This document shows, in pieces, positions 19,143 to 27,927 of a stretch of DNA of 64,000 nt. Within the stretch, counting starts at the first letter, position 1; each line of letters opens with the position of its first letter. This DNA is from Skermanella pratensis (GTDB lineage Bacteria; Pseudomonadota; Alphaproteobacteria; Azospirillales; Azospirillaceae). Location of the stretch: assembly GCF_008843145.1 (NCBI RefSeq), contig NZ_CP030265.1:1099001-1163000 (forward strand), given 5' to 3'. The notes beneath the pieces are model-generated. The model saw only the letters and a list, made by a program, of their open reading frames with translations. It had not been told where the DNA came from and did no database searches. The translations under genes and the position numbers were made by a program.

Positions 19143-19313
19143 TTACGGGCCTTCGGGCGTGCGGCCCGCCTTGTCTCGGATCTCGTCGCGTTCGCCCATC
19201 TCCTCGAACTTGCGCTCGGGGCTCTTGTCGGTGTCGCCGGACGCCTTGCCGGTCTTCCGGTCCAGCGCCTTCTCGATCTGCTCGGCCGCTTCGGAACCCT
19301 TGCCGGTGCTCAT
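19143..19313 (-). CDS. 56-residue charged small protein
   Basis: Starts MSTGKGSEAAEQIEKALDRK after a very strong ribosome site (GGAGGGAGGA). Highly charged, no hydrophobic segment, likely unstructured or a single amphipathic helix. In composition it resembles the charged protein at 17225-17365. Function unknown; the strong ribosome site suggests abundant expression. Confidence 0.5.
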   Translation of the reverse strand: MSTGKGSEAAEQIEKALDRKTGKASGDTDKSPERKFEEMGERDEIRDKAGRTPEGP

Positions 19314-19384
19314 GCCTTCCTCCCTCCAGCTTTCGCGGTTGCAGGCGGATCGCTCCGGCCCCTATGCCGGTCCCCGAACCAGGG

Positions 19385-20395
19385 TCAGGGGAGCGGGGCG
19401 TCCTGACGGATCAACCCGTCAGACCGCAATTCCGCCCACAGGTCGGGCGGAATTTTGTGGGCGAGCAGGTCCATGTTCTCCTTGATCCGCGCCGGGCTGC
19501 CCATGCCGGGAATGACCGACGCCACCACCGGATGTCCCAGCGGGAACTGAAGGGCCGCCGCCTTCAGAGGCACCGCGTGGCGGCGGCAGACCTCCTCGAT
19601 CCGCCGGGTCTTCTCCAAAATGGCGGGCGAGGCGGGGACGTAGTCGTAGTGGGCGCCCTCCACCGGGCCGGTCGCCAGGATGCCGGAATTGTACGGCCCG
19701 CCCAGTACGATCCCGATGCCGCGCTTTTCGCAGAGCGGCATGAAGCTGTCCAGGCTCTCCTGGTCCAGCAGGGTGTAGCGGCCGGCCAGCAGGAAGCAGT
19801 CGAAGTCGCCGGCCTCGGCGAAGCGCTGGCAGGCTTCCCACTCGTTCAGGCCGGCCCCGATCGCCTTGACGATGCCCTGCTCGCGCAGTTTCAGCAGGGC
19901 GGGATAGGCACCCTCCATGGCCTCCTTGAAGCGCTGATCGAACGCGTCGCCCTGGTTGCGCCGGTCGGCGTCGTGGATGAAGACGATGTCGACCCGGTCG
20001 GTGCCGAGCCGATGAAGGCTGTCCTCGAACGACCGCATCACGCCGTCGTAGCTGTAGTCGAGCCCCCGGCGGAACGGTGGCACGTCCATGAACAGTCCGG
20101 CCTCGGTCGGTTCCCCCCGCGCCGGGAACAGGCGCCAGCCGACCTTGGTGGACAGCACGACATCCTCCCCGCGGACCCGGCGCAGCCAGCCGCCGACGCG
20201 GTGCTCGCTCAGGCCGTGGCCGTAGAGCGGCGCCGTGTCCACATAGCGCACGCCCGCCTCGAAGCTGGCGTCCAGGGCGGCGAGCGCCGCCTCGTCGTCG
20301 ATCGCCCGGTACATGTTCCCGAGCGAGGTCCCGCCGAACCCGAACGCCGTCAGCGAGACATCCGTGCGGCCGAGCTTGCGCGTTTCCAGTTCCAT
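19385..20395 (-). CDS. Aldo/keto reductase (aldose 1-dehydrogenase type)
   Basis: A 336-residue cytosolic TIM-barrel oxidoreductase. The AKR tetrad is D53 (YVDTAPLYG), Y58, K84 (STKVGW) and H141 (VFIHDAD). DADRRNQGDAFDQRFKEAM and GGPYNSGILATG are typical of the L-fucose/D-threo-aldose 1-dehydrogenase and pyridoxal dehydrogenase branch, which oxidises the C1 of aldoses with NAD(P). The divergent neighbour is a FucU/RbsD mutarotase, which interconverts sugar anomers. Together they suggest fucose or related sugar oxidation; the exact substrate is inference. Confidence 0.85.
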   Translation of the reverse strand: MELETRKLGRTDVSLTAFGFGGTSLGNMYRAIDDEAALAALDASFEAGVRYVDTAPLYGHGLSEHRVGGWLRRVRGEDVVLSTKVGWRLFPARGEPTEAGLFMDVPPFRRGLDYSYDGVMRSFEDSLHRLGTDRVDIVFIHDADRRNQGDAFDQRFKEAMEGAYPALLKLREQGIVKAIGAGLNEWEACQRFAEAGDFDCFLLAGRYTLLDQESLDSFMPLCEKRGIGIVLGGPYNSGILATGPVEGAHYDYVPASPAILEKTRRIEEVCRRHAVPLKAAALQFPLGHPVVASVIPGMGSPARIKENMDLLAHKIPPDLWAELRSDGLIRQDAPLP

Positions 20396-20493
20396 GCCAT
20401 CCTCCCGTACAGTTCAGTCCATCGTGACACGAAGCGATAACACGGCCGACCCCCGAATCGGGGCAGGGGGACGAAACCTATGCTGAGGACGCC

Positions 20494-20922
20494 ATGCTGA
20501 AAACGATCGATCCGCTGCTCAACGGAGCGCTGCTCCAGATCCTCGCCGATATGGGGCACGGCGACGAACTCGCCATCGTGGACGCGAACTATCCCGCGGC
20601 GGCCAATGCCAGGCGGCTGGTCCGGCTGGACGGCATCAGCGCCACCGCGACGCTCAAGGCGGTGCTCTCGCTGCTGCCGCTCGACGACTTCGTCGAGACG
20701 CCGGCCGCCGTCATGACGCCGGGAACGGAGTGGCCGCCGATCCTGGACGAGTTCCAGGCGCTGGCCGACCAGGCGGAGGGCAGGGCGGTCGAGATCCTCG
20801 GGATGGAGCGCTTCGCCTTCTACGAACGTGCGCGCGGCTCCTACGCCGTGATCGCCACCGGCGAACGCCGGCTCTACGGCAACATCATACTGGTCAAGGG
20901 CGTGATCCGTCCGGCCGAATGA
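20494..20922 (+). CDS. FucU/RbsD family sugar mutarotase
   Basis: A 142-residue cytosolic protein. The family signature GHGDELAIVDANYP (21-34) includes the catalytic-type H22 and D30. ERARGSYAVIATGERRLYGNIILVKGVI is the conserved C-terminal strand pair. FucU and RbsD speed anomer exchange of fucose or ribose before a dehydrogenase or kinase. It is divergent from the aldose dehydrogenase-type gene with about 100 bp between them. Its 3' end overlaps the convergent amine oxidase gene by 29 bp. Confidence 0.88.
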   Translation: MLKTIDPLLNGALLQILADMGHGDELAIVDANYPAAANARRLVRLDGISATATLKAVLSLLPLDDFVETPAAVMTPGTEWPPILDEFQALADQAEGRAVEILGMERFAFYERARGSYAVIATGERRLYGNIILVKGVIRPAE

Positions 20923-22159
20923 CGGCCGCCGCCGCCGCCGCGGCGTCGATGCCGGTGAGGTAGGCCCCGTGCGTGGTGGAGTAGGAATCCCGCGAGCAGG
21001 CCTCTCCCGCGAAGAACAGGCGACCGTCGACCGGCAGCACCAGGTCGGCCCGGCGGTCGGCGCCTCCCGGCACCGCGTAGGAATAGGCGCCCAGGGACCA
21101 CGGGTCCGCCGCCCAGCCCGACGCCGCCACCGGCTTCAGGTGCCGGCGGACCGAGGATCCGAACAGGCCGGACAGCTCGCCGACCGCGAAATCCTCCATG
21201 GCCTCGGCACCGGCGCGTTCCAGGTCGAGCGCCAGGGCGCCGCCGTAATAGGCCTCGATCAGCGGCCGGCCGAGCGGCTCCAGGTGGTAGAGCCCGGTCC
21301 GCGCGCCGTCCAGGGCGCCGGGAACCTGGGTATCGGGCTCCAGGTCCCAGAGGCAGCCGCTCCCCTCGACGACCTCCAGGAACAGCTTCGCAACATAGCC
21401 CATGGGCAGGGCTCGGGCCGCCTCGATCTTTTCCGGCAGCGGCGGCGTGAAGCGGATCGCCTCGCCGTCCAGCAGCGGGGGCGGGACGGTCAGGATCACG
21501 GCACGGCCGCACAGCTCTCCCTTGGGCGTGGTCAGCACGATCCGCGGCCCGGTCAGGTCGACCGATGTCACCGGCGTGTCGAGCGAGACATGAACGCCGG
21601 CGCCGGCCCGCGCCACCAGCGTGCCGTAGCCCGACGCCACCCGCCAGTTGACGCCGGTATCGGCGTAGCGCACCAGGTCCACGGCCGACAGCGCCCCCGG
21701 CTCGGCGCCGGAGATATAGCCGATGACCGCCTCGAACCGGGGCAGCCAGCGGTCCCCGGCGGGCAGCAGGTCGGCGACGCTGCGATCCGGGCCGGCATCG
21801 CCGACGCGGTCGATCAGGTCCCAGAACCGCTCCATCGCCTCCGCCCAGTCGGTCATGGCCTCCCGGCCGATCCGGCGCCCGACGGAACCCTGTCCCCAGT
21901 CCGGCGGATTCCGGTCGATCTCCAGCCCCAGCCCCTCGGCGATTGCGCACCACGGGTTGCGGTCGGCGGAATGCAGCCAGCCGCAACCCAGATCGGCGGG
22001 ATGCCCGCCATCGGACAGGACGGTGTGGGCGCGGCCTCCCATCCGGCCGCGCGCCTCGACCACCACCGCCGAGATTCCCCGGCGGCCCAGTTCGCGCGCC
22101 GCCGCCAGACCGGCGGCCCCGGCGCCGACCACGACCACATCCACTTCGCTGAACGGCAT
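20894..22159 (-). CDS. FAD-dependent amine oxidase family protein
   Basis: A 421-residue flavoprotein. The N-terminal dinucleotide fold VDVVVVGAGAAGLAAARELGRRG is followed by VVVEARGRMGGRAHT. The C-terminal FAD contact is RLFFAGEACS..YSTTHGAYLTG. This is the layout of monoamine/polyamine oxidases and related FAD oxidases. The substrate cavity lies in a variable middle region, so the substrate cannot be named. ATG 22159 (AGGGGA before it) is preferred over GTG 22189. It ends in a run of Ala codons. Confidence 0.85.
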   Translation of the reverse strand: MPFSEVDVVVVGAGAAGLAAARELGRRGISAVVVEARGRMGGRAHTVLSDGGHPADLGCGWLHSADRNPWCAIAEGLGLEIDRNPPDWGQGSVGRRIGREAMTDWAEAMERFWDLIDRVGDAGPDRSVADLLPAGDRWLPRFEAVIGYISGAEPGALSAVDLVRYADTGVNWRVASGYGTLVARAGAGVHVSLDTPVTSVDLTGPRIVLTTPKGELCGRAVILTVPPPLLDGEAIRFTPPLPEKIEAARALPMGYVAKLFLEVVEGSGCLWDLEPDTQVPGALDGARTGLYHLEPLGRPLIEAYYGGALALDLERAGAEAMEDFAVGELSGLFGSSVRRHLKPVAASGWAADPWSLGAYSYAVPGGADRRADLVLPVDGRLFFAGEACSRDSYSTTHGAYLTGIDAAAAAAAVIRPDGSRP

Positions 22160-22378
22160 GAATCCCCTGTCGCCTTCGATCCCAATCACGCCCGTTCAAC
22201 AGATTGTGCGGGGGTTCGGACCGCGCGCACTGCTCCAAATGCGTGTTTGCCCGATTTTTCCCTCCCGATATAGCCTGGATCGTCCAGGGGGCCGTCGCCT
22301 GAGCCGACAGGCGCCGCCGCCCCTGGAACTGATCGGCCCCGGAAGCGACCGGCCCGGAAACGACCGAAGGACGCGCTC

Positions 22379-23349
22379 ATGCAGGTGATCCTGGCCCAGC
22401 CCCGCGGTTTCTGCGCCGGCGTCGAGCGGGCGATCGAAATCGTGGAACGGGCGCTCGCGCTTTATGGGCCTCCCGTCTATGTCCGGCACGAGATCGTCCA
22501 CAACGGCCATGTGGTCGAACGCCTGCGGGCCAAGGGCGTGCGGTTCGTGGACGAGGTCGACGAGGTGCCGCCCGGCGGCGTCACGATCTTCAGCGCGCAC
22601 GGCGTCTCGACCGCGGTGGACGAGGCGGCCCGGGCGCGCGGCCTCCACGTGATCGACGCGACCTGTCCCCTGGTCGCCCGCGTCCACCTCGAAGGCGCCC
22701 GCTACTCCCGTCAGGGGCGCGACGTCGTCCTGATCGGCCATGCCGGGCATGCGGAGGTCGAAGGAACCCTGGGACGGCTCAAGGGGCCGGTCCATCTCGT
22801 CGGCTCGGTCGAGGAGGTCGCCGGGCTGGAAGTCTCCGATCCCGGCCGGGTCGCCTACATCACCCAGACGACGCTCAGCATCGACGACACCCGCGGGATC
22901 ATCGAGGCGCTCAAGGCCCGGTACCCGCCATCGTCGGCCCCGACACCAACGACATCTGCTACGCGACCCAGAACCGCCAGCGCGCCGTGCTGGGCCTTGT
23001 CCCGCTGGTCGACCTGGTGCTGGTGGTCGGGGCGGCGAACAGCTCCAACTCCAACCGGCTGCGCGAGATCGCGCGGGATGCCGGCATTCCCGCCCATCTG
23101 ATCGACGACGCCTCGGCGCTCGATCCGGCCTGGCTCGACGGGGTATCCTCGGTCGGCGTCACGGCGGGCGCCTCGGCGCCGGAGGACCTGGTCCAGGAGG
23201 TGCTGGCCGCGCTGTCCCGCCGGGCCAGGCTGCGGATCAGGACGCTTCCCGGCATAGAGGAAACCCTGCGTTTCCGCCTGCCCGCCGAGCTGGAGGCGGC
23301 CGGCGCCGGCCCGCTCCCCCGGCACCGACCCGACTTGAACAGGAAGTGA
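22379..23349 (+). pseudogene. ispH: 4-hydroxy-3-methylbut-2-enyl diphosphate reductase, frameshifted
   Basis: Iron-sulfur enzyme of the last step of the MEP isoprenoid pathway, making IPP and DMAPP. The first part starts [20 protein letters not shown] with Fe-S Cys C12 and has IDATCPLV with the second Cys. The frame breaks after KARYP at the CCC run 22924-22926, where one C seems missing. In the +1 frame it resumes as [18 protein letters not shown], which holds the third Fe-S Cys (22957-22959), and runs through [12 protein letters not shown] to the stop at 23349. All parts of a normal roughly 323-residue protein are present. IspH is normally essential, so a sequence error or a second ispH elsewhere is likely. 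hpnH starts 8 bp after it. Confidence 0.88.
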
Positions 23350-23356
23350 GCTGACA

Positions 23357-24472
23357 ATGGCCGTTCCCCTGCTCCAAACCGCCATGGTCGGCGCCTATGT
23401 CGTCGGCCGCCACCTGCGCGGCGTCAGGCGGTACCCGCTGGTGCTGATGCTGGAGCCGCTGTTCCGCTGCAACCTCGCCTGCGCCGGCTGCGGCAAGATC
23501 GACTACCCCGACCCGCTGCTCAACCGCCGCCTGAGCGTGGACGACTGCCTGGAGGCGGCGCGGGAATGCGGCGCGCCGGTCGTCTCGATCGCCGGCGGCG
23601 AGCCGCTGCTCCATGCGGAGATCGACCGGATCGTGGACGGGCTGATCGCCCAGCGGCGCTTCGTCTATCTCTGCACCAACGCGCTCCTGATGGAGAAGCG
23701 GCTGGACCGCTTCAAGCCCGGCCCGTTCTTCACCTGGTCGGTCCATCTCGACGGCAGCCGGGCCGAGCACGACGCCTCGGTCTGCCAGCCCGGAGTCTAC
23801 GACCGCGCCGTCGCCGCGATCCGCGAGGCCAAGAAGCGCGGCTTCCGCGTCAACATCAACTGCACCCTGTTCGACGGCACCGATCCCGCCCGCGTCGCCG
23901 CGTTCTTCGACGAGGCCATGGAAGCCGGCATCGACGGCATCACGGTCTCCCCGGGATACGCCTACGAGCGCGCACCCGACCAGGCCCATTTCCTGACCCG
24001 CCGGCGCACCAAGCAGCTCTTCCGCGACATTTTCCGGGCCGGGCAGGGCAGGCGCTGGGCGTTCAACCAGTCGTCCCTGTTCCTGGACTTCCTGGCCGGC
24101 AACCAGCCCTACCGGTGCAGCCCCTGGGGCAACCCGACCCGCAACGTCTTCGGCTGGCAGCGCCCCTGCTACCTGCTCGGGGAAGGTTACGCCAAGACTT
24201 GGCGCGAGCTGATGGAAGAAACCGACTGGGACGCCTACGGCACCGGCAACTACGAGAAATGCGCCGACTGCATGGTCCACAGCGGCTACGAGGCGACCGC
24301 CGTCGCCGACTCCGTCCGCAATCCCCTGAAGGCGTTCCGCGTCGCCCGGCACGGCGTCCGGACCGACGGCGGCATGGCCCCCGAGATCCCCCTCGACCGC
24401 CAGCGCCCGGCCGAATACGTCTTCTCCCGCCACGTCGAGAAGGCGCTGGAGGAAACCGGCCCGAAGCGCTGA
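23357..24472 (+). CDS. hpnH: Adenosyl-hopene transferase HpnH (radical SAM)
   Basis: Joins the 5'-deoxyadenosyl group of SAM to hopene, the first step of making extended C35 hopanoids. The 371-residue length is usual. The radical-SAM cluster CX3CX2C is at C38, C42 and C45 (FRCNLACAGCGKIDYP). IAGGEPLLH is the SAM-binding GGE motif. SVHLDGSRAEHD, SPGYAYERAPDQ and a C-terminal Cys pair (YEKCADCMVHSGYE) are HpnH-specific. It follows ispH by 8 bp, presumably in one operon, and lies 1.5 kb from the convergent squalene-hopene cyclase gene. Confidence 0.95.
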   Translation: MAVPLLQTAMVGAYVVGRHLRGVRRYPLVLMLEPLFRCNLACAGCGKIDYPDPLLNRRLSVDDCLEAARECGAPVVSIAGGEPLLHAEIDRIVDGLIAQRRFVYLCTNALLMEKRLDRFKPGPFFTWSVHLDGSRAEHDASVCQPGVYDRAVAAIREAKKRGFRVNINCTLFDGTDPARVAAFFDEAMEAGIDGITVSPGYAYERAPDQAHFLTRRRTKQLFRDIFRAGQGRRWAFNQSSLFLDFLAGNQPYRCSPWGNPTRNVFGWQRPCYLLGEGYAKTWRELMEETDWDAYGTGNYEKCADCMVHSGYEATAVADSVRNPLKAFRVARHGVRTDGGMAPEIPLDRQRPAEYVFSRHVEKALEETGPKR

Positions 24473-24494
24473 GGGTATCGGCGCCGAGGCGGGA

Positions 24495-24743
24495 TCAACG
24501 CCCCGCGCCCGACCCGGACGAAAGCAAAACCAGCAGCAGCCCGCGCGGCAGCGCGCAGAAGGACAGGCCGACGCCGACCAGGATCAGTCCCGCCTGAAGG
24601 ACGGTGTCCAACTCCATATGCAGCGGGCCGAAATGCACGTCGAACACGGGCATGAAACGCTGTGACCCGCTGCCGGCCGAGGGCAGGAGGATCAGCGGGA
24701 ACAGCAGTCCCCAGATGACCATAAGCTTGCCGAGCGTGCGCAT
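24495..24743 (-). CDS. Hypothetical small membrane protein
   Basis: An 82-residue protein with two hydrophobic segments (about 4-22 and 48-75) joined by a polar loop, and a Ser/Gly-rich tail. The start MRTLGKLMVIWGLLFPLIL is well placed. Convergent to hpnH with a 22-bp gap. No family recognised; its closeness to hopanoid genes does not by itself indicate a link. Confidence 0.5.
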   Translation of the reverse strand: MRTLGKLMVIWGLLFPLILLPSAGSGSQRFMPVFDVHFGPLHMELDTVLQAGLILVGVGLSFCALPRGLLLVLLSSGSGAGR

Positions 24744-25109
24744 GGGTGGCCTCTATGGACGGCGACGCGGTCGATGACCGCAGGGCAGGGCATTCCCGCG
24801 CCCCGATCATACCAGGCACGAAAAACCCTGACCTGCGAACCGCGTTGGGCCAAGGCCCAAACCCACGGCGGTTCGCCGATGCCTAGGTTGGGCCCATGGC
24901 CCAACGCATGGAATCAAATCTCCCGGCGAGACTTACCCAAATTTCGACGTTGACATCGATGGTGGCATTGCTCATGCGGCTCTAAGCTGAGGGGTGGCGT
25001 CCCGCCGCCCATGGTGCGCGGGACGCGCACCCCCCGACCTGTCTTGCATTCGTCCCGAAATCGGCTTAATGTTCATGAATTGTTCCCATCCGGCCAAGGC
25101 GCTCCAGCC
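24744..25109. other. Intergenic region with a nested palindrome
   Basis: A 366-bp gap between two divergent genes. Its main feature is the palindromic element at 24842-24907. The rest shows no convincing ORF or RNA gene. Confidence 0.5.
24842..24907. repeat. Nested inverted repeat (TTGGGCC/GGCCCAA)
   Basis: Two short palindromes, 24842-24863 (GCGTTGGGCC ... GGCCCAAACC) and 24886-24907 (GGTTGGGCCC ... GGCCCAACGC), are also near-inverted copies of each other around a 22-base spacer. The whole can fold as one long stem or two hairpins. There is no T run, so a terminator is unlikely; a protein-binding site or the remains of a small mobile repeat are alternatives. Confidence 0.6.
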
Positions 25110-25772
25110 ATGCTCGACCACCAGTCCCCCACGCAAGCAGCCTCCGCCCCGCCCGTGATCGTCCTGACGCCGCGCCAGGAAGCCTTCTGCCAAGCCATGG
25201 CCTGCGGCGTCGGCGGGGCGGAGGCGGCGCGGCGGGCGGGGTACTCGCCCAAGGGGGCCAAGCAGCGCGGCGCCGTCCTCATGGGCCAGCCGGAAATCCG
25301 CGTCCGTATCGACCAGCTCCGCACCGACCGGCGGGCCGTCCACAAGTCCGCCCTGGACCGCGCCGCCGAACTGGTGGAGACCATCGCGGGGGAGGCGCTG
25401 GAGCGCAAGAGCCTCGGGCTGGCGCTGCGCGCGGTGGAGCTTGGCCTGAAGCTCCGCGGCGTGGTCCAGGACAAGCGCATCCCTCACCACTACATCGGCG
25501 ACAGTCCGCACCCGGACGCCGACCTGGAAAACCTGGACTGTCCCCCGGAGGATGCCGATTACCCCGAGACCGCGCAGCCGCCCGAGCCGGCGAAGCCCGC
25601 CGTGCCGTTCAGCTCCATGCCCGCCGGCAAGCCCGCCGTCCCGCCGGCCGACAAGCGGAATAGTGACCTTTCGGCCCGAAAGATAGTGACCTCCCCCAAG
25701 ACGGCGGCCCTGTTCGGCTCCACCTCCCTGTCGGCGCCGGTGCCGCCCCTCCGGGTGCCGGCCGTCGCCTGA
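25110..25772 (+). CDS. Terminase-small-subunit-like orphan protein
   Basis: A 220-residue protein. Residues about 18-75 (LTPRQEAFCQAMACGVGGAEAARRAGYSP ... QPEIRVRIDQL) match the helix-turn-helix region of phage terminase small subunits, which bind DNA ends for packaging. The C-terminal 90 residues are Pro/Ala-rich and low-complexity. No large terminase, portal or capsid gene is near, so it is an orphan. The domain match is clear; a chromosomal DNA-binding role is only a possibility. The start at 25110 is the first ATG in frame. Confidence 0.65.
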   Translation: MLDHQSPTQAASAPPVIVLTPRQEAFCQAMACGVGGAEAARRAGYSPKGAKQRGAVLMGQPEIRVRIDQLRTDRRAVHKSALDRAAELVETIAGEALERKSLGLALRAVELGLKLRGVVQDKRIPHHYIGDSPHPDADLENLDCPPEDADYPETAQPPEPAKPAVPFSSMPAGKPAVPPADKRNSDLSARKIVTSPKTAALFGSTSLSAPVPPLRVPAVA

Positions 25773-25808
25773 ATCCCCGCCCCGCGTATAGATCCTGTCC
25801 GTTTCGCC

Positions 25809-25908
25809 GTAGGTCGGCCTTCGCCCGTCAGGGCGAACGCCGACAGCGCGGCCGAAGCGTCGATGCGGAGCGTCGGCGTTCGCCCTGACGGGCGGAAGGC
25901 CGACCTAC
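25809..25908. repeat. Long inverted repeat, copy 1 of a dispersed family
   Basis: Left arm 25809-25844 (36 bp) and right arm 25872-25908 (37 bp) are inverted copies that differ by a single inserted C, around a 27-base loop. The left arm matches the left arm of the element at 62920-63015 at 35 of 36 positions. It lies between the 3' ends of the terminase-like gene and shc, as REP/BIME-type elements do, and could also act as a terminator or mRNA stabiliser. Confidence 0.85.
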
Positions 25909-25941
25909 CGTTCGCCTGACCGTGAAGTCGTAACGCGCCCT

Positions 25942-27927
25942 CTACAGCCCCCAGGGCACCGTCGTGCGGCGTTCCTGGATCAGGCCGCGGTAGCGGGCCA
26001 GCGCCCACAGCGGGAAGATCGCGGCATAGCCATGATAGCGCAGGTAGAAGACCCGGGGGAAACCCACCGCCGTGAAGTCCTCCTCGTCCCACAGCCCCTC
26101 GGCGTTGCGGGTGTCGAGCAGGTAGCGGACGCCCCGCGCCACGGCAGCGCTCCGCACCTCGCCCGCCGCCATCAGGCCCAGCAACGCCCAGGCGGTCTGC
26201 GACGCCGTGCTCGGGCACCTGTCCTCGGCGATGCGGTCGGGCCAGTAGGAAACCCCGCCTTCGCCCCAGCCGCCGTCGGGGTTCTGGCGGGAGACCAGCC
26301 ATTCGGCCGCGCGCCGCACCATGGGGTCGTCCGCCCGGATTCCGGCCGCGTTCAGGCCGCACAGGGCCGACCAGGTGCCGTAGATGTAGTTGGTGCCCCA
26401 GCGGCCGAACCAGGAGCCGTTCGGTTCCTGCTCCCGCCGGATGAAGTCGATCCCGGTCGCGACGGCCGGGTGGTCCCGGTCGAGCCCGAGCTGCGCCAGC
26501 ATCCCGATGCAGCGCGCCGTCACGTCCACCGTCGGCGGGTCGAGCAGGGCGCCGTGGTCGGCGAAGGGGATGTAGTTCAGGTAATGGCTGTTGTTGTCGG
26601 CGTCGAACGCGCCCCAGCCGCCGTTGGTGCTCTGAAGCCCCTCGATCCACTCGCGCCCGCGGTCGATCGCCTGCGTGAACAGCTCCGCCTCGCAGCGGTC
26701 CAACGCCATCACCACCACGGCGGTGTCGTCGGTGTCGGGATAGTGGGGGTTGGCGTACTGGAACGGCCAGCCGCCCGGCCGCACCCCCGGCCGCCGCCAG
26801 CTCCAGTCGCCCTGGCAGTCCAGCACCTGACGGTCGGCCAGCCAGCGGGCCGCCTGCAGGGCCATCGCCCGCGCCGTGGGGCCGCCGGCCTCGGCCAGCG
26901 CGTGGCAGGCCAGCGAGGTGTCCCACACCGGGGACAGGCAGGGCTGGCACAGGATCTCGTCGTCCCGGCGCAGCAGCAGCTTGTCCATGGCCCGGCGGGC
27001 GGTCGCGGCGTCGGGATGGTCGGTGCGGTAGCCCAGGCAGTCATACATCAGGATCGCGTTGACCATCGCCGGGAAGATCGAGCCCAGCCCGTCCTCGCCG
27101 TTCAGCCGCTCCGTCACGAAGCTCACGGCGCGCTGGATCGCGGTCCGCCGCCCGGTCCTGGGCAGGCGCGGCTCGATCAGCATCAGGAAGCTGTCCAGCC
27201 CGCGGAACAGCCGGGCCAGCGCCGTGTCGTCGGGCGCCGAGTGCCAGTCGGCGACCCGGTCGGCCGGCACGGTGAACAGTTCCGAGACCCCGACGCCGCG
27301 CGGGTTGCGGGCCTTCGGCTTGTGCGCCATCACGACCAGCAGCGGCACCACGACGGTCCGCGACCAGTAGGAGATCCGGGAGATGTGGATCGGCGACCAG
27401 GCCGGCAGGTTCAGGATCTCGACCGGCATGGCCGGCACCCCGCGCCACGGGATCTGGCCGAACAGCGCCAGCAGGATGCGAGTGAAGACGTTGCACCGGG
27501 CGGCGCCGCCATGGGCCAGGATCGCATCCCGCGCCCGCTTCATGTGCGGCGCGCCGGGCGGGTCGCCGGCCGCCTTCAGCGCGAAGTAGGCCTTGACCGA
27601 GCAGCTCACGTCCAGCGCGCCGCCGTGGAACAGCGGCCAGCCGCCGTCCTCGCCCTGGCGCCGCCGGATGAAGGCCGCCAGCCCGGCCTCCACCTCCGGG
27701 TCGATCTCGTCCAGGAAATGCTGGAGCAGGATATGCTCGGCCGGAATGGTCGCGTCCGCTTCGAGCGGGAAGACCCAGTGCCCGTCGGGCTGCTGGAGCC
27801 GTTCGAGGGCGGACTCCGCCGCGGTGACCGCCTCGTTCAGGTCAAGACTCTGATCAACTGTCCCGTCGGCCGAAAAGTCTATTGAGCCGAGGCCTTCGGG
27901 ATCAACGCCCGTCCGCGGGAGAAGCAT
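25942..27927 (-). CDS. shc: Squalene-hopene cyclase
   Basis: Cyclises squalene to hopene/hopanol at the inner membrane, the committed step of hopanoid synthesis. From ATG 27927 it has 661 residues, the family norm; an in-frame start at 28014 would add 29 residues without family character. The proton-donating DxDD motif is DTDD (398-401, NPHYPDTDDTAVV). QW repeats include QQPDGHW, QSTNGGWGAFD, QEPNGSWFGRWG and QNPDGGWGEGG. CPSTASQTAWAL and the C-terminal GFPRVFYLRYHGYA are conserved. It converges on the terminase-like gene with the palindromic repeat between. With hpnH and ispH it forms a split hopanoid locus. Confidence 0.96.
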   Translation of the reverse strand: MLLPRTGVDPEGLGSIDFSADGTVDQSLDLNEAVTAAESALERLQQPDGHWVFPLEADATIPAEHILLQHFLDEIDPEVEAGLAAFIRRRQGEDGGWPLFHGGALDVSCSVKAYFALKAAGDPPGAPHMKRARDAILAHGGAARCNVFTRILLALFGQIPWRGVPAMPVEILNLPAWSPIHISRISYWSRTVVVPLLVVMAHKPKARNPRGVGVSELFTVPADRVADWHSAPDDTALARLFRGLDSFLMLIEPRLPRTGRRTAIQRAVSFVTERLNGEDGLGSIFPAMVNAILMYDCLGYRTDHPDAATARRAMDKLLLRRDDEILCQPCLSPVWDTSLACHALAEAGGPTARAMALQAARWLADRQVLDCQGDWSWRRPGVRPGGWPFQYANPHYPDTDDTAVVVMALDRCEAELFTQAIDRGREWIEGLQSTNGGWGAFDADNNSHYLNYIPFADHGALLDPPTVDVTARCIGMLAQLGLDRDHPAVATGIDFIRREQEPNGSWFGRWGTNYIYGTWSALCGLNAAGIRADDPMVRRAAEWLVSRQNPDGGWGEGGVSYWPDRIAEDRCPSTASQTAWALLGLMAAGEVRSAAVARGVRYLLDTRNAEGLWDEEDFTAVGFPRVFYLRYHGYAAIFPLWALARYRGLIQERRTTVPWGL

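Noticed and set aside
25110-25772. Prophage
   Set aside because: Only a terminase-small-subunit-like gene is present; no large subunit, portal, capsid or integrase is nearby.
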